This document shows, piece after piece, positions 8,363-16,983 of a DNA stretch of 64,000 bases (position 1 is the first letter of the stretch; each line of letters opens with the position of its first letter). The notes under the pieces were generated by a model, which saw only the letters and a program-made list of their open reading frames with translations, ran no database searches and was not told where the DNA came from. The position numbers and the translations under genes are program-made. This DNA is from Litchfieldella qijiaojingensis (lineage in GTDB: Bacteria > Pseudomonadota > Gammaproteobacteria > Pseudomonadales > Halomonadaceae): assembly GCF_014651875.1 (NCBI RefSeq), contig NZ_BMXS01000003.1:186001-250000 (forward strand). Direction: 5' to 3'.

Positions 8363-9230
8363 CCAGGCCGACACCGATAATGGCGATACCCATGCCAGCG
8401 ACCCCCCGAGGTCCCGGGGTCTCGCCGAACATGACCGCGGCCCACAGCAGGGTCACGGGTGGCGTCAGGTAGACCAGCGTCGAGGTCAGGGTAACGCCAA
8501 GCCGCCGCAGGCTGGCAACGAAAAACCCATAGCCGCCGAGGCTCGATAGCACGACCAGCCAGCCGATCGCCGCCAGCGTGACCGGCTCGAAAGCGGGTGG
8601 AGGCAGGCGACCAGCGCCTTCGATCAGGGCGGCGACCACGAAGATGGCGGTCGCGGCGGCGAGTTGGGCCGTCAGCGTCGCAGCCATCGGCAGCGCCGTT
8701 GACCAACGCACGGCAAGTATGCTGCCGAGGGTGACCGAGACCACCGCCAGCAGCGGCAGCGTATACGCCCACAATGGGGTGCCGGTCCCGCGCTCGATAT
8801 CGTCGAGCACGCACATCAAGACCCCCAGGGTGGCGATCGCCATGCCCGCCCAGCCGCGCGGGGGGAGGCGTTCGCCGAGCCAGGGACCAGCCAGCGCCGC
8901 CGCCAGCAAGGGCTGCAGGGCGGCAATCAGGGCAGTCACACCGGCGCTGACGCCGAACTGGATCGCCAGGATCACGCCCAGCAGGTAGCCACCCATGGTC
9001 AGGGTGCCGATTCCCGCCTCGCGGAGGACGTCTCGCCAGGCTAACGGGCTCGTTCCTCTCAGTCTCCACCAGAGCCCCACCACCAGGCTCGCCAGACAGA
9101 AACGCCAGGCAAACAGGGCCAGGACCGGCATGGCGGCCTCGGTGGCCAGCTTTCCACCGACGAATCCCGAACTCCAGCACACCACGAAGCCCAGGGCGAC
9201 CAGAGGTGTCAGCAGGGTGGGGGGCATCAT
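8208..9230 (-). CDS. EamA/DMT-family transporter with run-on C-terminus
   Basis: A drug/metabolite transporter with ten hydrophobic helices forming two EamA repeats: about residues 1-145 with [20 protein letters not shown], and about 155-290 with [16 protein letters not shown]. The start at 9230 (tandem ATG ATG) is preceded by GGGAGAGACG. The recognisable family ends around LAIRSARR. The reading frame then continues about 50 residues as an Arg/Pro/His-rich tail that is simply trmB read antisense, so a stop has probably been lost. It is probably an exporter of a small metabolite or amino acid. It is divergent from a LysR regulator across about 90 bp, which probably controls it. Confidence 0.85.
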   Translation of the reverse strand: MMPPTLLTPLVALGFVVCWSSGFVGGKLATEAAMPVLALFAWRFCLASLVVGLWWRLRGTSPLAWRDVLREAGIGTLTMGGYLLGVILAIQFGVSAGVTALIAALQPLLAAALAGPWLGERLPPRGWAGMAIATLGVLMCVLDDIERGTGTPLWAYTLPLLAVVSVTLGSILAVRWSTALPMAATLTAQLAAATAIFVVAALIEGAGRLPPPAFEPVTLAAIGWLVVLSSLGGYGFFVASLRRLGVTLTSTLVYLTPPVTLLWAAVMFGETPGPRGVAGMGIAIIGVGLAIRSARRSGPTRHVPGARHAPRTWSGGETPGAEHRAPCRRMRHCESPVRRT

Positions 9231-9318
9231 CGTCTCTCCCATCAGGCGAAATTCGTCCTTGAGCCTGACCCAGAAAGCGGCTTCAATAAATTGAAATAAT
9301 CTGTAGAGAGACTTCAAT

Positions 9319-10230
9319 ATGGCTGAAGTCCAAGCCTCGGCGCTGGATCTCGAGTTGCTGCGTAGCTTTCAGGTAGCCGCGCAATTGGGATCGCTTGCCG
9401 CTGCCGCAGAACAACGGCATCGCACTATCAGTGCCATCAGTATGCAAATCAAGCGGTTAGAGGAAGTGCTAGGCTCGCGATTGCTGGAGCGAGGCCCTCG
9501 CGGCGTGACGCTGACCGCCACGGGGGAGGCCTTGTTACAGGAATCGCGGGAGCTATTGCGGTTGCACGACGGGATGCTGTCGCGCTTCACCGGTCGCGGG
9601 CTGGGCGGCAAGGTGCGTTTAGGCCTACCGGAGGACTATGCACGTGAACTGCTCGTCGATGTGTTGCCGGAGTTCATGGCGCACCATCCCGATGTCCTGC
9701 TCGAAGCGGTCACCGCCACCAGTGGCGAACTGGCGCGCCAGTTGACCCGTTCTCAGCTGACACTGGCGGTGGTGCTGGATCGTCCGCATCCGCTACCGGG
9801 AGGGGAGGCATTATGGCAGACCTCGCCGGTATGGGCTGGCCCGCGCGTAGGACGGCTGACTGAACGCGCCAGTGTCCCCCTAGCGCTTCACGAGGTCGAC
9901 TGTCCGTATCGGGAGCTGGCTATCGAAGCCTTGGAAGCGGCCGGCACGGCCTGGCACGCGGTCTTCACCAGTACCAGCATCCACGCCGTGGAGAAGGCGG
10001 TGGAGGCCGGTCTGGCGATCAGTGTGATCGACCGCCAGCGCCTGACGCCGGCCATGCGCGAGATCGGTCGGGACGAGGGCTTGCCGCCCTTGCGGACCTG
10101 TGAAGCGCGACTGCATTTCGGCAGACGCATAGAAGAAGCGTCGCGCCCGGCGGTGGAAGCGCTGGCAACATTGCTGCGCGAGCGCCTGCGCGAGTGTGGT
10201 CCGTGGCGGGCAGCATCAAGACCAGTGTGA
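9319..10230 (+). CDS. LysR-family transcriptional regulator
   Basis: A 303-residue LTTR. The N-terminal winged helix (about residues 9-68) reads DLELLRSFQVAAQLGSLAAA with recognition-helix region ISAISMQIKRLEE and LLERGPRGVTLTATGEALL. The effector domain starts about residue 90 (GKVRLGLPEDYARELL) and contains the late AVEKAVEAGLAISVID block. It is divergent from the EamA transporter gene with a short shared intergenic region, the classic LTTR-target layout. The effector is unknown. Confidence 0.9.
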   Translation: MAEVQASALDLELLRSFQVAAQLGSLAAAAEQRHRTISAISMQIKRLEEVLGSRLLERGPRGVTLTATGEALLQESRELLRLHDGMLSRFTGRGLGGKVRLGLPEDYARELLVDVLPEFMAHHPDVLLEAVTATSGELARQLTRSQLTLAVVLDRPHPLPGGEALWQTSPVWAGPRVGRLTERASVPLALHEVDCPYRELAIEALEAAGTAWHAVFTSTSIHAVEKAVEAGLAISVIDRQRLTPAMREIGRDEGLPPLRTCEARLHFGRRIEEASRPAVEALATLLRERLRECGPWRAASRPV

Positions 10231-10316
10231 TCAAGACAAAAAAACGCCACCCGGTGGATGGCGTCAAAACCAGTGTGATCAAGACAAAAAAACGCCACCC
10301 GGGTGGGTGGCGTCAA
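10221..10316 (-). terminator. Two tandem copies of a 48-bp Rho-independent terminator unit
   Basis: A 48-bp unit starting ACCAGTGTGATCAAGAC is present twice in tandem (10221 and 10269). Each copy contains a GC hairpin (second copy: ACGCCACCC / GGGTGGCGT, 9-bp stem, 4-nt loop) next to a run of seven A's. Read on the minus strand, each is a stem followed by a T-run, that is, an intrinsic terminator for the AEC transporter gene ending at 10466. The first copy differs by a few bases in the stem. The repeats also lie just after the LysR stop, but on the plus strand no T-run follows. Confidence 0.8.
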
Positions 10317-10465
10317 GACCGTGACTAGCTTGATGAGGAGAAACCATGGCAGAGAACCTGACATCCTCTGCGATGGGTGTGGCACCTGGCGAGCGCCACG
10401 GTTTCAAGATAATCATTCTCATTTGTGGCGTCAAGCTAAACGAGAATATTTTTTATTTGTGGTAG

Positions 10466-11383
10466 CTATCCACCCGTCAAAGATAGCCAAAGGGGCAGCG
10501 TCACCATCGCCAGCAAGGTCTGTCCAGTGATCAACGCGGCCATCAGCTCGGCATCGCCGCCGAGCTGGCGGGCGAGGATATAGGCGGATGTGGCGGTGGG
10601 CAGGGCGGCGAACAGCAAAGCAATGTCGCGGCTGACCGGGTCGAGCCCCAAGGGCACCGTCAGGGCCAGGACCAGGGCCGGCATCAGCAGCAGCTTGACC
10701 AGATTGGCGGTCCATACACCTCCGTTCAGGCGAGTCAGTGCTTGGGGGCGAAGCGCTACCCCAACGGCCACCAGGCCCATTGGAAGCGCGGCGCGGCCCA
10801 GCAGCGAGACACTGGCCTCGCTCCAGCCCGGCAAACCGACACCGCTGAGATTCAAGGCGATGCCGGCCACGCATGCCAGGATCAAGGGATTGCGCAGCAG
10901 GGCGGCCAGGCTGCGACCGAGACTGGCCGGACCCAAGGTGCCGGCGGCAATGAAACTCATCACGCACAGCACATTGACCACTGGCACCATCAGTGCCACG
11001 GCCACCGCAGCCACAGTGGCACCGCTGCTGCCGTGCAGGGCGCTGGCGCCGGCTACGCCGACGTAGGTATTGAAACGCAAAGCTCCTTGGAAGACTGAAG
11101 TGAAGACCGGCGCTTCGAGACGCAGCCTCGAACGCAGCCCCCATAGAGCAACGGCGAACAGCAGCATGGCACCGAGCAACGCTATGGCTACGCGTGCTAC
11201 CGGTACTTGGCTGACGTCGGCGGTGGCCAAGGTGGAGACCAGCATGGCGGGAAACAGCAGGAAATAGATGATGCGTTCTAGCTGAGGCCAGAAATCACCG
11301 CCAGGGATGCGTCGCCAACCCAGTACGGCTCCGAGTAGAATCAGCAGAAACAGCGGGCCAAGGGCGTTGTCGACGCCTGTCAT
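10466..11383 (-). CDS. AEC (auxin efflux carrier-like) family transporter
   Basis: A 305-residue inner-membrane protein with about ten hydrophobic helices and the Mem_trans/AEC fold. The N-terminal part reads PLFLLILLGAVLGWRRI and continues with YFLLFPAMLVSTLA; the half-repeat pattern and the distal LLFAALPTATSAYILARQLGG motif are typical of bacterial AEC permeases. The start at 11383 is supported by GAGGAGG about 6 bp upstream; a longer frame to 11443 is less likely. Family members export or import small organic acids or amino acids; the substrate is unknown. Two tandem terminators lie 150-245 bp beyond its stop. Confidence 0.85.
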   Translation of the reverse strand: MTGVDNALGPLFLLILLGAVLGWRRIPGGDFWPQLERIIYFLLFPAMLVSTLATADVSQVPVARVAIALLGAMLLFAVALWGLRSRLRLEAPVFTSVFQGALRFNTYVGVAGASALHGSSGATVAAVAVALMVPVVNVLCVMSFIAAGTLGPASLGRSLAALLRNPLILACVAGIALNLSGVGLPGWSEASVSLLGRAALPMGLVAVGVALRPQALTRLNGGVWTANLVKLLLMPALVLALTVPLGLDPVSRDIALLFAALPTATSAYILARQLGGDAELMAALITGQTLLAMVTLPLWLSLTGG

Positions 11384-11497
11384 GTCGCCTCCTCGTGGTA
11401 GTGGCCGAGCTGCGACATCCGTTCGCAGCCCTTGTGCAAGCAAGAGCTGATAAGCTTACCGTTTCAATGAGCTTTCTGGAGTGCTTCTTTCGCCATC

Positions 11498-12007
11498 ATG
11501 CCAACTTCTCTGCCACACTCGGACGATGACACCCATCGTTCGCCGCTGCTCAAACTGTTGATCGTGGTCACATTGATCACGATGGTCGTGGCGCTGTGGT
11601 ATCTCGTTGACTATTACCTGCGAGGCAGTAGCGAAGATGTGACCTGGTACCCGCCGACCAAGCCCTGCGATTTGCAGCAAGGGCCTTGCGAAGCCAGCCT
11701 GGGGCTGGATGCCCGTCTCGTCCTGGACATCGAAGGAGAACTTCAGGCGCTGGAAACCCTGCCGGTCGAGGTTCAGGTCGAAGGCATCGAGGCCACGGCG
11801 GTCATGGTGGAGTTCGTTGGTCGCAACATGAACATGGGATTTAACCGCTTTCCCTTGACGCTGCAGGAGGAGGGGCGCTTCCGGGGCGATGCCCAGATCG
11901 GCGTCTGCACCGAAGCGGTCATGCCCTGGCGAGCGCAGGTGATCATTGAAACATCCGATGGCCGCAAGGGGAGCTGGTTCGATTTCAACGTGAGAAGGAG
12001 GTTGTGA
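11498..12007 (+). CDS. FixH-like membrane-anchored protein next to SCO1
   Basis: A 169-residue protein with one N-terminal TM helix at about residues 18-41 (LLKLLIVVTLITMVVALWYL) and a periplasmic domain. The exported part has a Cys pair (PCDLQQGPC), a GRNMNMGFNR segment that could bind copper, and another Cys in GVCTEAVMPW. The C-terminal beta pattern resembles the FixH/YtkA-like family. Its stop overlaps the start of the SCO1 gene, so the two are translationally coupled. Co-occurrence with SCO suggests a role in copper delivery or cytochrome oxidase biogenesis. That role is inferred, and no cox genes are nearby. Confidence 0.65.
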   Translation: MPTSLPHSDDDTHRSPLLKLLIVVTLITMVVALWYLVDYYLRGSSEDVTWYPPTKPCDLQQGPCEASLGLDARLVLDIEGELQALETLPVEVQVEGIEATAVMVEFVGRNMNMGFNRFPLTLQEEGRFRGDAQIGVCTEAVMPWRAQVIIETSDGRKGSWFDFNVRRRL

Positions 12008-12597
12008 TGAAGCGTCTGGCTATCTGGGTAAGCCTGGGGGCCGTGCTTCTGGTAGCCGCGGCAATCGGGGTGTGGGCCTTTCAGCAGCAGGCGTCCGATG
12101 GCGATGCACCAGTCGGAGGCGAGGTGACCCTGCCTTCCACCCAGGGTGATTTCTCGCTATCACAACTCGAGGACGATCAACTCGCGGTGCTGTTCTTCGG
12201 CTATACCTATTGCCCGGATGTCTGTCCAATGACACTGGCCGTGATACGCCAGGCACTGCAGCGACTGGATAACGATCTGGCGGCGCGTGTCGTGCCGGTC
12301 TTTATCACCGTCGATCCCGAGCGCGACACACTCGAGCGTTTGGATGAGTATGTCAGCTATTTCGGGGAATCCTTCATCGGTGCACGAGGTAGTCAGGCAC
12401 AGCTAGAGGACATCGCCGGGCGTTATGGCATTTTCTGGCGCAAGGTGGAGATGGAAGATTCCGAGATGGAATACACCGTGGATCACAGCTCCTCGATGTA
12501 TCTGGTCGACCGCGAAGGCCGGATTCTCCAGCGGGTGTTGTATTCTCCCAATCCCCACGGCCTGATTGCGGCGCTGGAGAACGAACTGGGAGCCTAG
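12007..12597 (+). CDS. SCO1/SenC-family copper chaperone
   Basis: A 196-residue thioredoxin-fold protein tethered by an N-terminal TM segment (about residues 5-22). The copper site is visible: CPDVCP (CxxxC) in FFGYTYCPDVCPMTL and the downstream His in YTVDHSSSMYLVD, along with VFITVDPERDT. It delivers copper to the CuA centre of cytochrome oxidase or acts as a thiol reductase. The ATG at 12007 (TGATG overlap with the upstream stop) is preceded by AAGGAGG; a GTG 3 bp earlier is an alternative. Its 3' end overlaps the convergent esterase gene by 4 bp. Confidence 0.93.
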   Translation: MKRLAIWVSLGAVLLVAAAIGVWAFQQQASDGDAPVGGEVTLPSTQGDFSLSQLEDDQLAVLFFGYTYCPDVCPMTLAVIRQALQRLDNDLAARVVPVFITVDPERDTLERLDEYVSYFGESFIGARGSQAQLEDIAGRYGIFWRKVEMEDSEMEYTVDHSSSMYLVDREGRILQRVLYSPNPHGLIAALENELGA

Positions 12598-13652
12598 TGG
12601 CGTGCCGATTCCACGGGCGGCGCCAGGCCAGCGAGCTGTTCGACCATGTCCATGATGGCGCTTACCTGCCGACCATCCCGCGTGTCATGAAGCGGGTCGG
12701 GTTGCCAAGCGCTCTCGGCGTATCCCCACCAGTCCCAGCAGCCTCGGGGGTTGGGTAGGCTGGCGGTGGCCTGGGGATAAAGCACTATCAGCTCGTTGGT
12801 GGCAGCCCATTCGTTGAGCCCACTATGCCGTACGAAGGTTTCACCGATTCGTTCACGGCCCATGTCGCAGCCGTGCAGGGCTACCACCAGGCCACATTCG
12901 GCACCCTCTTCGCAGACCTTGGGCACGAATAGATAGCCTTGTTCGTCGAAGCTTCGGCCACCGTCGAAGGGGGCCTGGTCGAATGTCCACAGCATACCGG
13001 GCCGAGCCCGTTCGGGTGGCTCGAGGTTCTCGTAAAGCCATGACAATGCGTCACCGGCACCGTCTACATCGCATGCCAGTAGATGGGGGCTGCCGCCTTC
13101 GGCACAGTCGGCCAGAGTGGATGTGTCGCCTTGGTTGTCTACTGGCCAGCCGTGGCCTGCATTTTCACCCATCTCGAGACGCAACTGTGCGTCGCCGTCG
13201 TCAAGCCAGGCGCGATATTGCTCGGCAAGCGTTGCGCCAAGGGTTGGATCGACAGTGGTATCGGCCTCGCCATGCCAGATATAGACACGTTGGTGGGTCA
13301 ATTCTTCGCGGGGGCCAACCTGGCCGTTGTCCCGATACTCGGCATGGCGTTCGGCCAGGTCGTTAAGTTCAGGAGGGCCAAGGCTGGCTTGCATGCATTG
13401 TCTCAGGGCGCGACTCAATGCTCCTTGGGCGCAACCCCAAGGGCCGGCGGCGAATACTCCCAGGCCGTGGAATCGCTCGGGAAAGGCCACCGCCAGTTGT
13501 GTGGCCATGTAGCCGCCGGAAGAAACCCCGATGACGCTGATGGCATCGGGGTCGATCGTTAGCACGGGCAACGGCGAGAGCGTTGGATCATCGGCAATGG
13601 CTGGGGCGGCGAGCCCCAGCACCAGGCCGGCGATCGCAAGGGAACGCCTCAT
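12594..13652 (-). CDS. Secreted PHB-depolymerase-like esterase (circularly permuted triad order)
   Basis: A 352-residue exported alpha/beta hydrolase with signal peptide MRRSLAIAGLVLGLAAPAIA. The nucleophile Ser44 sits in the lipase box GVSSG very near the N-terminus. Asp131 is in HGEADTTVDP and His167 in ENAGHGWP. The normally N-terminal oxyanion segment LVVALHGCDMGRE comes late (about residue 260), followed by LIVLYPQA. This Ser-Asp-His-then-oxyanion order is that of circularly permuted extracellular poly(3-hydroxybutyrate) depolymerases such as the Penicillium funiculosum enzyme. Its start overlaps the FKBP stop by 4 bp (ATGA), so it is translationally coupled to the chaperone gene. The substrate could be PHB oligomers or another polyester. 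Confidence 0.8.
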   Translation of the reverse strand: MRRSLAIAGLVLGLAAPAIADDPTLSPLPVLTIDPDAISVIGVSSGGYMATQLAVAFPERFHGLGVFAAGPWGCAQGALSRALRQCMQASLGPPELNDLAERHAEYRDNGQVGPREELTHQRVYIWHGEADTTVDPTLGATLAEQYRAWLDDGDAQLRLEMGENAGHGWPVDNQGDTSTLADCAEGGSPHLLACDVDGAGDALSWLYENLEPPERARPGMLWTFDQAPFDGGRSFDEQGYLFVPKVCEEGAECGLVVALHGCDMGRERIGETFVRHSGLNEWAATNELIVLYPQATASLPNPRGCWDWWGYAESAWQPDPLHDTRDGRQVSAIMDMVEQLAGLAPPVESARH

Positions 13653-14335
13653 TCGTTGACGTCGAGCAACTCGACCTTGAATGTCAGGGTTTCGTTGGGA
13701 CCGATGGGACCCTGACCGCGAGGCCCATAGGCAAGCTCCGGCGGAATGTAGAGCATCCAGGTATCACCGACGCTCATCATCTGCAGCGCTTCCTGCCAGC
13801 CTTCGATGACCTGGTTGACACGGAAGCTGACCGGTTCGCCCCGCTCGTAGGAGCTGTCGAACACGGTGCCATCGAGCAGGCTGCCCTCGTAGTGGACCTC
13901 GACATTGGAGTCGGCGCTCGGCGAAGCGCCGTCACCCTCTTCCAGTACCTTGTATTGCAGGCCGGAGTCGGTGACTTCGATGCCCTCCTTCTCGGCGTTT
14001 TCAGCGAGGAAGGTCTCCCCAGCGGCGAGGTTGTCGGCGGCGAGTTCCTCGGCCTGACGCTGACGTTCGGCCATGGCCTGCTGCTGGAAGCGGGTCAGGG
14101 CTTCGGCCATCTCCTCTTCGCTCATGGCCAGATCGTTCTCGGCGTAGACATCCTCGATTGCTTGAGTGAAGGCATCGATATCGAGATCGGCGACGTCCTG
14201 CACCAGGCTCTGTCCCAGAGTCACCCCCAGGCTATAGCTGAGCTTGGCTTCTTCGCTTTCCAGTGGCGCGGCCAGGGCGAAGGTCGAAACGCTCAGCAGG
14301 GTTCCAAGAGCGGTGGCGGTCACCAGTGTTTTCAT
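13649..14335 (-). CDS. FkpA/Mip-type periplasmic FKBP peptidyl-prolyl isomerase
   Basis: A 228-residue exported PPIase. The signal peptide is at residues 1-22 (cleavage near ALAAP), followed by a helical FKBP_N dimerisation domain (about 25-115, with KLSYSLGVTLGQSL) and an FKBP catalytic domain (about 120-228). The latter contains GSLLDGTVFDSSYERGEP, NQVIEGWQEALQMM, WMLYIPPELAYG and the closing FKVELLDV. It assists folding of periplasmic or outer-membrane proteins. It is followed with a 4-bp overlap by the secreted esterase gene, suggesting they are made together. In other genomes FkpA homologues are usually monocistronic. Confidence 0.93.
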   Translation of the reverse strand: MKTLVTATALGTLLSVSTFALAAPLESEEAKLSYSLGVTLGQSLVQDVADLDIDAFTQAIEDVYAENDLAMSEEEMAEALTRFQQQAMAERQRQAEELAADNLAAGETFLAENAEKEGIEVTDSGLQYKVLEEGDGASPSADSNVEVHYEGSLLDGTVFDSSYERGEPVSFRVNQVIEGWQEALQMMSVGDTWMLYIPPELAYGPRGQGPIGPNETLTFKVELLDVNE

Positions 14336-14432
14336 GAGGAGTCCTTAACGCGTGAATGTGGTAAACCCTTCGGACTCTATCAGGACTCGTCAGGTTCCGC
14401 ATCCCACCCATAGTGCTGCGGCTTGTCGGGTG

Positions 14433-14873
14433 TCATACCACCAAAGTCGGGCACTTGGCCATACTGGCGACTCGTTGGGAAACGCTGCCCAGGATGGAAG
14501 CCGTCTTTTCGCCATTGGTACCCTGGGAACCGATCACGATCAGGTCGACATCGCGTTTCCTGGCAAAGCGCACGATGGTATTCGAAGGGCGTCCACCCTT
14601 GACGAAGGCCCGTACCTTGCTGGCGCCCAGTTCGATTGCCTCGTGCTTGGCCTGCACGGCGATCTCGGTGGCGTATTCCTTGAGGGCGTCGTCGGGGATG
14701 TCGAGTTGCTTGGGACGCACCATCGACAATGATGCCTCGAGCAGGCTGTGGTGCTTGAATACGCACAAGATGTACAGCTCGGCGTCGGTCAGTTTCTGAA
14801 GCTCAACCGCTTTCTTCAGCGCTGCCAGGGCCCCCTTCGAACCATCGACTGGTACCAGAATCTTCTTGAACAT
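14433..14873 (-). CDS. teaD: TeaD-like universal stress protein (UspA family)
   Basis: A 146-residue single-domain Usp protein. It starts [20 protein letters not shown] and has the ATP-binding signature [21 protein letters not shown] near the C-terminus. AAGGGG lies 7 bp upstream of the start. It is the last gene of a four-gene unit (binding protein, small permease, large permease, Usp). In Halomonas elongata the equivalent gene teaD encodes an ATP-binding Usp that lowers TeaABC transport activity. The symbol rests on this order and on similarity of the whole locus. Confidence 0.88.
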   Translation of the reverse strand: MFKKILVPVDGSKGALAALKKAVELQKLTDAELYILCVFKHHSLLEASLSMVRPKQLDIPDDALKEYATEIAVQAKHEAIELGASKVRAFVKGGRPSNTIVRFARKRDVDLIVIGSQGTNGEKTASILGSVSQRVASMAKCPTLVV

Positions 14874-14895
14874 GACACAGCCCCTTCATGCGGAT

Positions 14896-16182
14896 TTAGT
14901 CGGCGAAGGCCAGGTCCCTGAGGAACAGGGCGATCTGTGGGAACATGATCAACAGGGCCGCGGCCAGGATCAACATGAAGACGAATGGTGGGGTGCCCTT
15001 GATCACATCGAAATAGGGTCGCTTGAAGATAGCGATGGCGGTGAAGATATCGCAGCCAAAGGGTGGTGTCGCCGAGCCGATCGCCACCTGCAGGGTGATC
15101 AGGATGCCTACCAACACGGGGTCGAGCCCCGTGCTGGCCACGGCTGGTGCGAAGATCGGGGTCAGCACCAGGATCACCACGATGGGGTCGACGAACATGC
15201 AGGCAACGAAAAAGGCCACGCAGATGGCGATCATCACGCCTATGGGGCCGGCCTCCTGGATGCCCACGGCGGCCAGGATCTGCTGCGGGATATGCGCGAA
15301 GGAGATGATCCAGGAGAAGCCGTTGCCCACCGCGACCAGGATGAAGACCACCGCGGTGATCAACCCGGTGGACTTGGCGATGGCGTAGATATCCGGCAGT
15401 TTCAGTGAGCGGAAGACCACGAATTCGAGGATGACCGCATAGAGCACACAGGCTGCCGCGGCTTCGGTGGGGCTGAAGATGCCGCCATAGATACCGCCGA
15501 CGATGATTACCGGGAAGCCCAGTGGCCATAGCGCCTGACGGACGGCGGTGAAGCGCTCTCGCCAACTGGCCTTGGCCTCGGTGGGAACGTCCTTGATGAA
15601 GGAGTAGCTCATGCAATACACCGAGAACATGAGCAGGATCAGGATTCCCGGCCCGATGCCGGCGATGAACAGCTCGGCGATGGAGGTGCCCGAGATGACG
15701 CCGTAGATGATCATGCCGATGCTTGGCGGGATCAGAAAGGCGATGTCACTGGAGTTGATGATCAGCGCCAGGGTGAAGGAGTCGGAGTAGCCGGCCTTGA
15801 GCATCTTGGGGCGCAACGGCGAGCCGACCGCCACCACCGTGGCCTGGGTGGAGCCGGATACGGCACCGAACAGCGTGCAGGAAGCCGCCGTGCTGACCGC
15901 CAGACCGCCCTTGATGTGGCCGATGAAGGCCATGACCATGTCGATCAGACGATTCGCCGATTGACCGCGGGTCATGATGTCGGCGGCGAGGATGAACATC
16001 GGCACCGCGATCAACGACGCGGGGCGAATGCCGGCCATCATCTGCTGGATCAGGGTGTCCATCTGGCCGAAGCCATTGAACATCAAGTAGAAACCGACGG
16101 CTGCCGCGGTGACCAGCGGAATCATCATCGGGAAGCCCAGCAGAAGCAGGACTATCATGGTGGTGACCATTATCGTCGTCAT
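14896..16182 (-). CDS. teaC: TeaC, large (DctM-type) subunit of ectoine TRAP transporter
   Basis: A 428-residue integral membrane protein with about 12 hydrophobic helices, the Na+-driven translocation subunit of a TRAP transporter. DctM family features include FGAVSGSTQATVVAVGSPL and FLIPPSIGMIIYG, with the second-half repeat ATPPFGCDIFTA. The start at 16182 has GGAGGAA 7 bp upstream. It lies 30 bp after teaB and 22 bp before the Usp gene. With TeaA and TeaB it would take up ectoine and hydroxyectoine as compatible solutes and recover leaked solute. Confidence 0.92.
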   Translation of the reverse strand: MTTIMVTTMIVLLLLGFPMMIPLVTAAAVGFYLMFNGFGQMDTLIQQMMAGIRPASLIAVPMFILAADIMTRGQSANRLIDMVMAFIGHIKGGLAVSTAASCTLFGAVSGSTQATVVAVGSPLRPKMLKAGYSDSFTLALIINSSDIAFLIPPSIGMIIYGVISGTSIAELFIAGIGPGILILLMFSVYCMSYSFIKDVPTEAKASWRERFTAVRQALWPLGFPVIIVGGIYGGIFSPTEAAAACVLYAVILEFVVFRSLKLPDIYAIAKSTGLITAVVFILVAVGNGFSWIISFAHIPQQILAAVGIQEAGPIGVMIAICVAFFVACMFVDPIVVILVLTPIFAPAVASTGLDPVLVGILITLQVAIGSATPPFGCDIFTAIAIFKRPYFDVIKGTPPFVFMLILAAALLIMFPQIALFLRDLAFAD

Positions 16183-16212
16183 CGAACGTTCCTCCAGGCC
16201 GCTAGCCCTGCG

Positions 16213-16791
16213 TCAGACTTCCGTTTCCGTATCCTTGTACCCGTCGACGACCGAGGTCGAGAGATAGACGTCTCTCGAGGTCAGGTTCTTGATCGCCGTC
16301 AGCAAATACTGGATGCCGGTGACCAGGAAGCCGATCGGCGCCCAGACGTAGATAATGAAGATGGGGAAGCCCAGGGCGGGCAGGATGCGTCCCCTGGAAT
16401 ACAGGTCGAGGATATAAATGATCGAATAATAGAGCAGGAAGAACATGACCAGGGAGGTGAACAGTGAGATGACGATCATCAGGGCCTTGCGGCCGCCCAC
16501 GGGTAGGGCGTCGTAGATGGCCGACATGCGAATGTGGCGACCATGGCGGGCGGCATAGCCGATGCCGGCGAAGGTAATCATGATGATCAGGATGCGGTTG
16601 ATCTCGCCGGAAAAAAAGATGCTCTGGCCGAACACGAAACGCCCGATGACGTTGGCGACGGTGTTGACGGCCATCAATAACACCCCGAGTGCCAGGATGA
16701 CCGATTCGATTCGGCTGATGGCGGTATCGATAGTTCCCAGAAAACCAGGTAGGCCCGAGCGATAGTTCTTTTCTGATTCTTCTTCGGACAT
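16213..16791 (-). CDS. teaB: TeaB, small (DctQ-type) subunit of ectoine TRAP transporter
   Basis: A 192-residue protein with four TM helices typical of DctQ. The N-terminal cytoplasmic segment [13 protein letters not shown] is followed by [39 protein letters not shown] and [16 protein letters not shown], the conserved RxxxHIR-type region of DctQ proteins. The start at 16791 is preceded by AAGGAG about 9 bp upstream; the frame stays open to 16818. It is separated from teaA by 192 bp containing a strong hairpin, and is 30 bp from teaC. Confidence 0.9.
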   Translation of the reverse strand: MSEEESEKNYRSGLPGFLGTIDTAISRIESVILALGVLLMAVNTVANVIGRFVFGQSIFFSGEINRILIIMITFAGIGYAARHGRHIRMSAIYDALPVGGRKALMIVISLFTSLVMFFLLYYSIIYILDLYSRGRILPALGFPIFIIYVWAPIGFLVTGIQYLLTAIKNLTSRDVYLSTSVVDGYKDTETEV

Positions 16792-16940
16792 GAAGCCGCA
16801 CTCCTTTCCACGAGCCATTCAGCGAGGCCTTTGCCGGGTAGTCGCGATACCCATGCTTCCAAGGCTAATAGAAACGCGCCAGCGAGTGGCGCCAGCCCTC
16901 AACGCTTGGTGGACGCTATGACGCTACCGACGAACACGAA

Positions 16941-16962
16941 GGGGGCAGCGATGGCTGCCCCC
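16941..16962 (-). promoter_or_regulatory. Strong intercistronic hairpin between teaA and teaB
   Basis: A perfect 9-bp stem (GGGGGCAGC / GCTGCCCCC) with a 4-nt loop starts 22 bp after the teaA stop. On the minus strand the stem is followed by TTCGTGTTCG rather than a T-run, so readthrough into teaB is likely but reduced. Such hairpins stabilise binding-protein messages and would give more TeaA than permease. Confidence 0.65.
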
Positions 16963-16983
16963 CACCACGGCGTCAAAGTATGG

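Noticed and set aside
16202-16801. Second minus-strand frame across teaB
   Set aside because: Arg/His/Pro-rich out-of-frame translation; the other frame has four TM helices and DctQ motifs.
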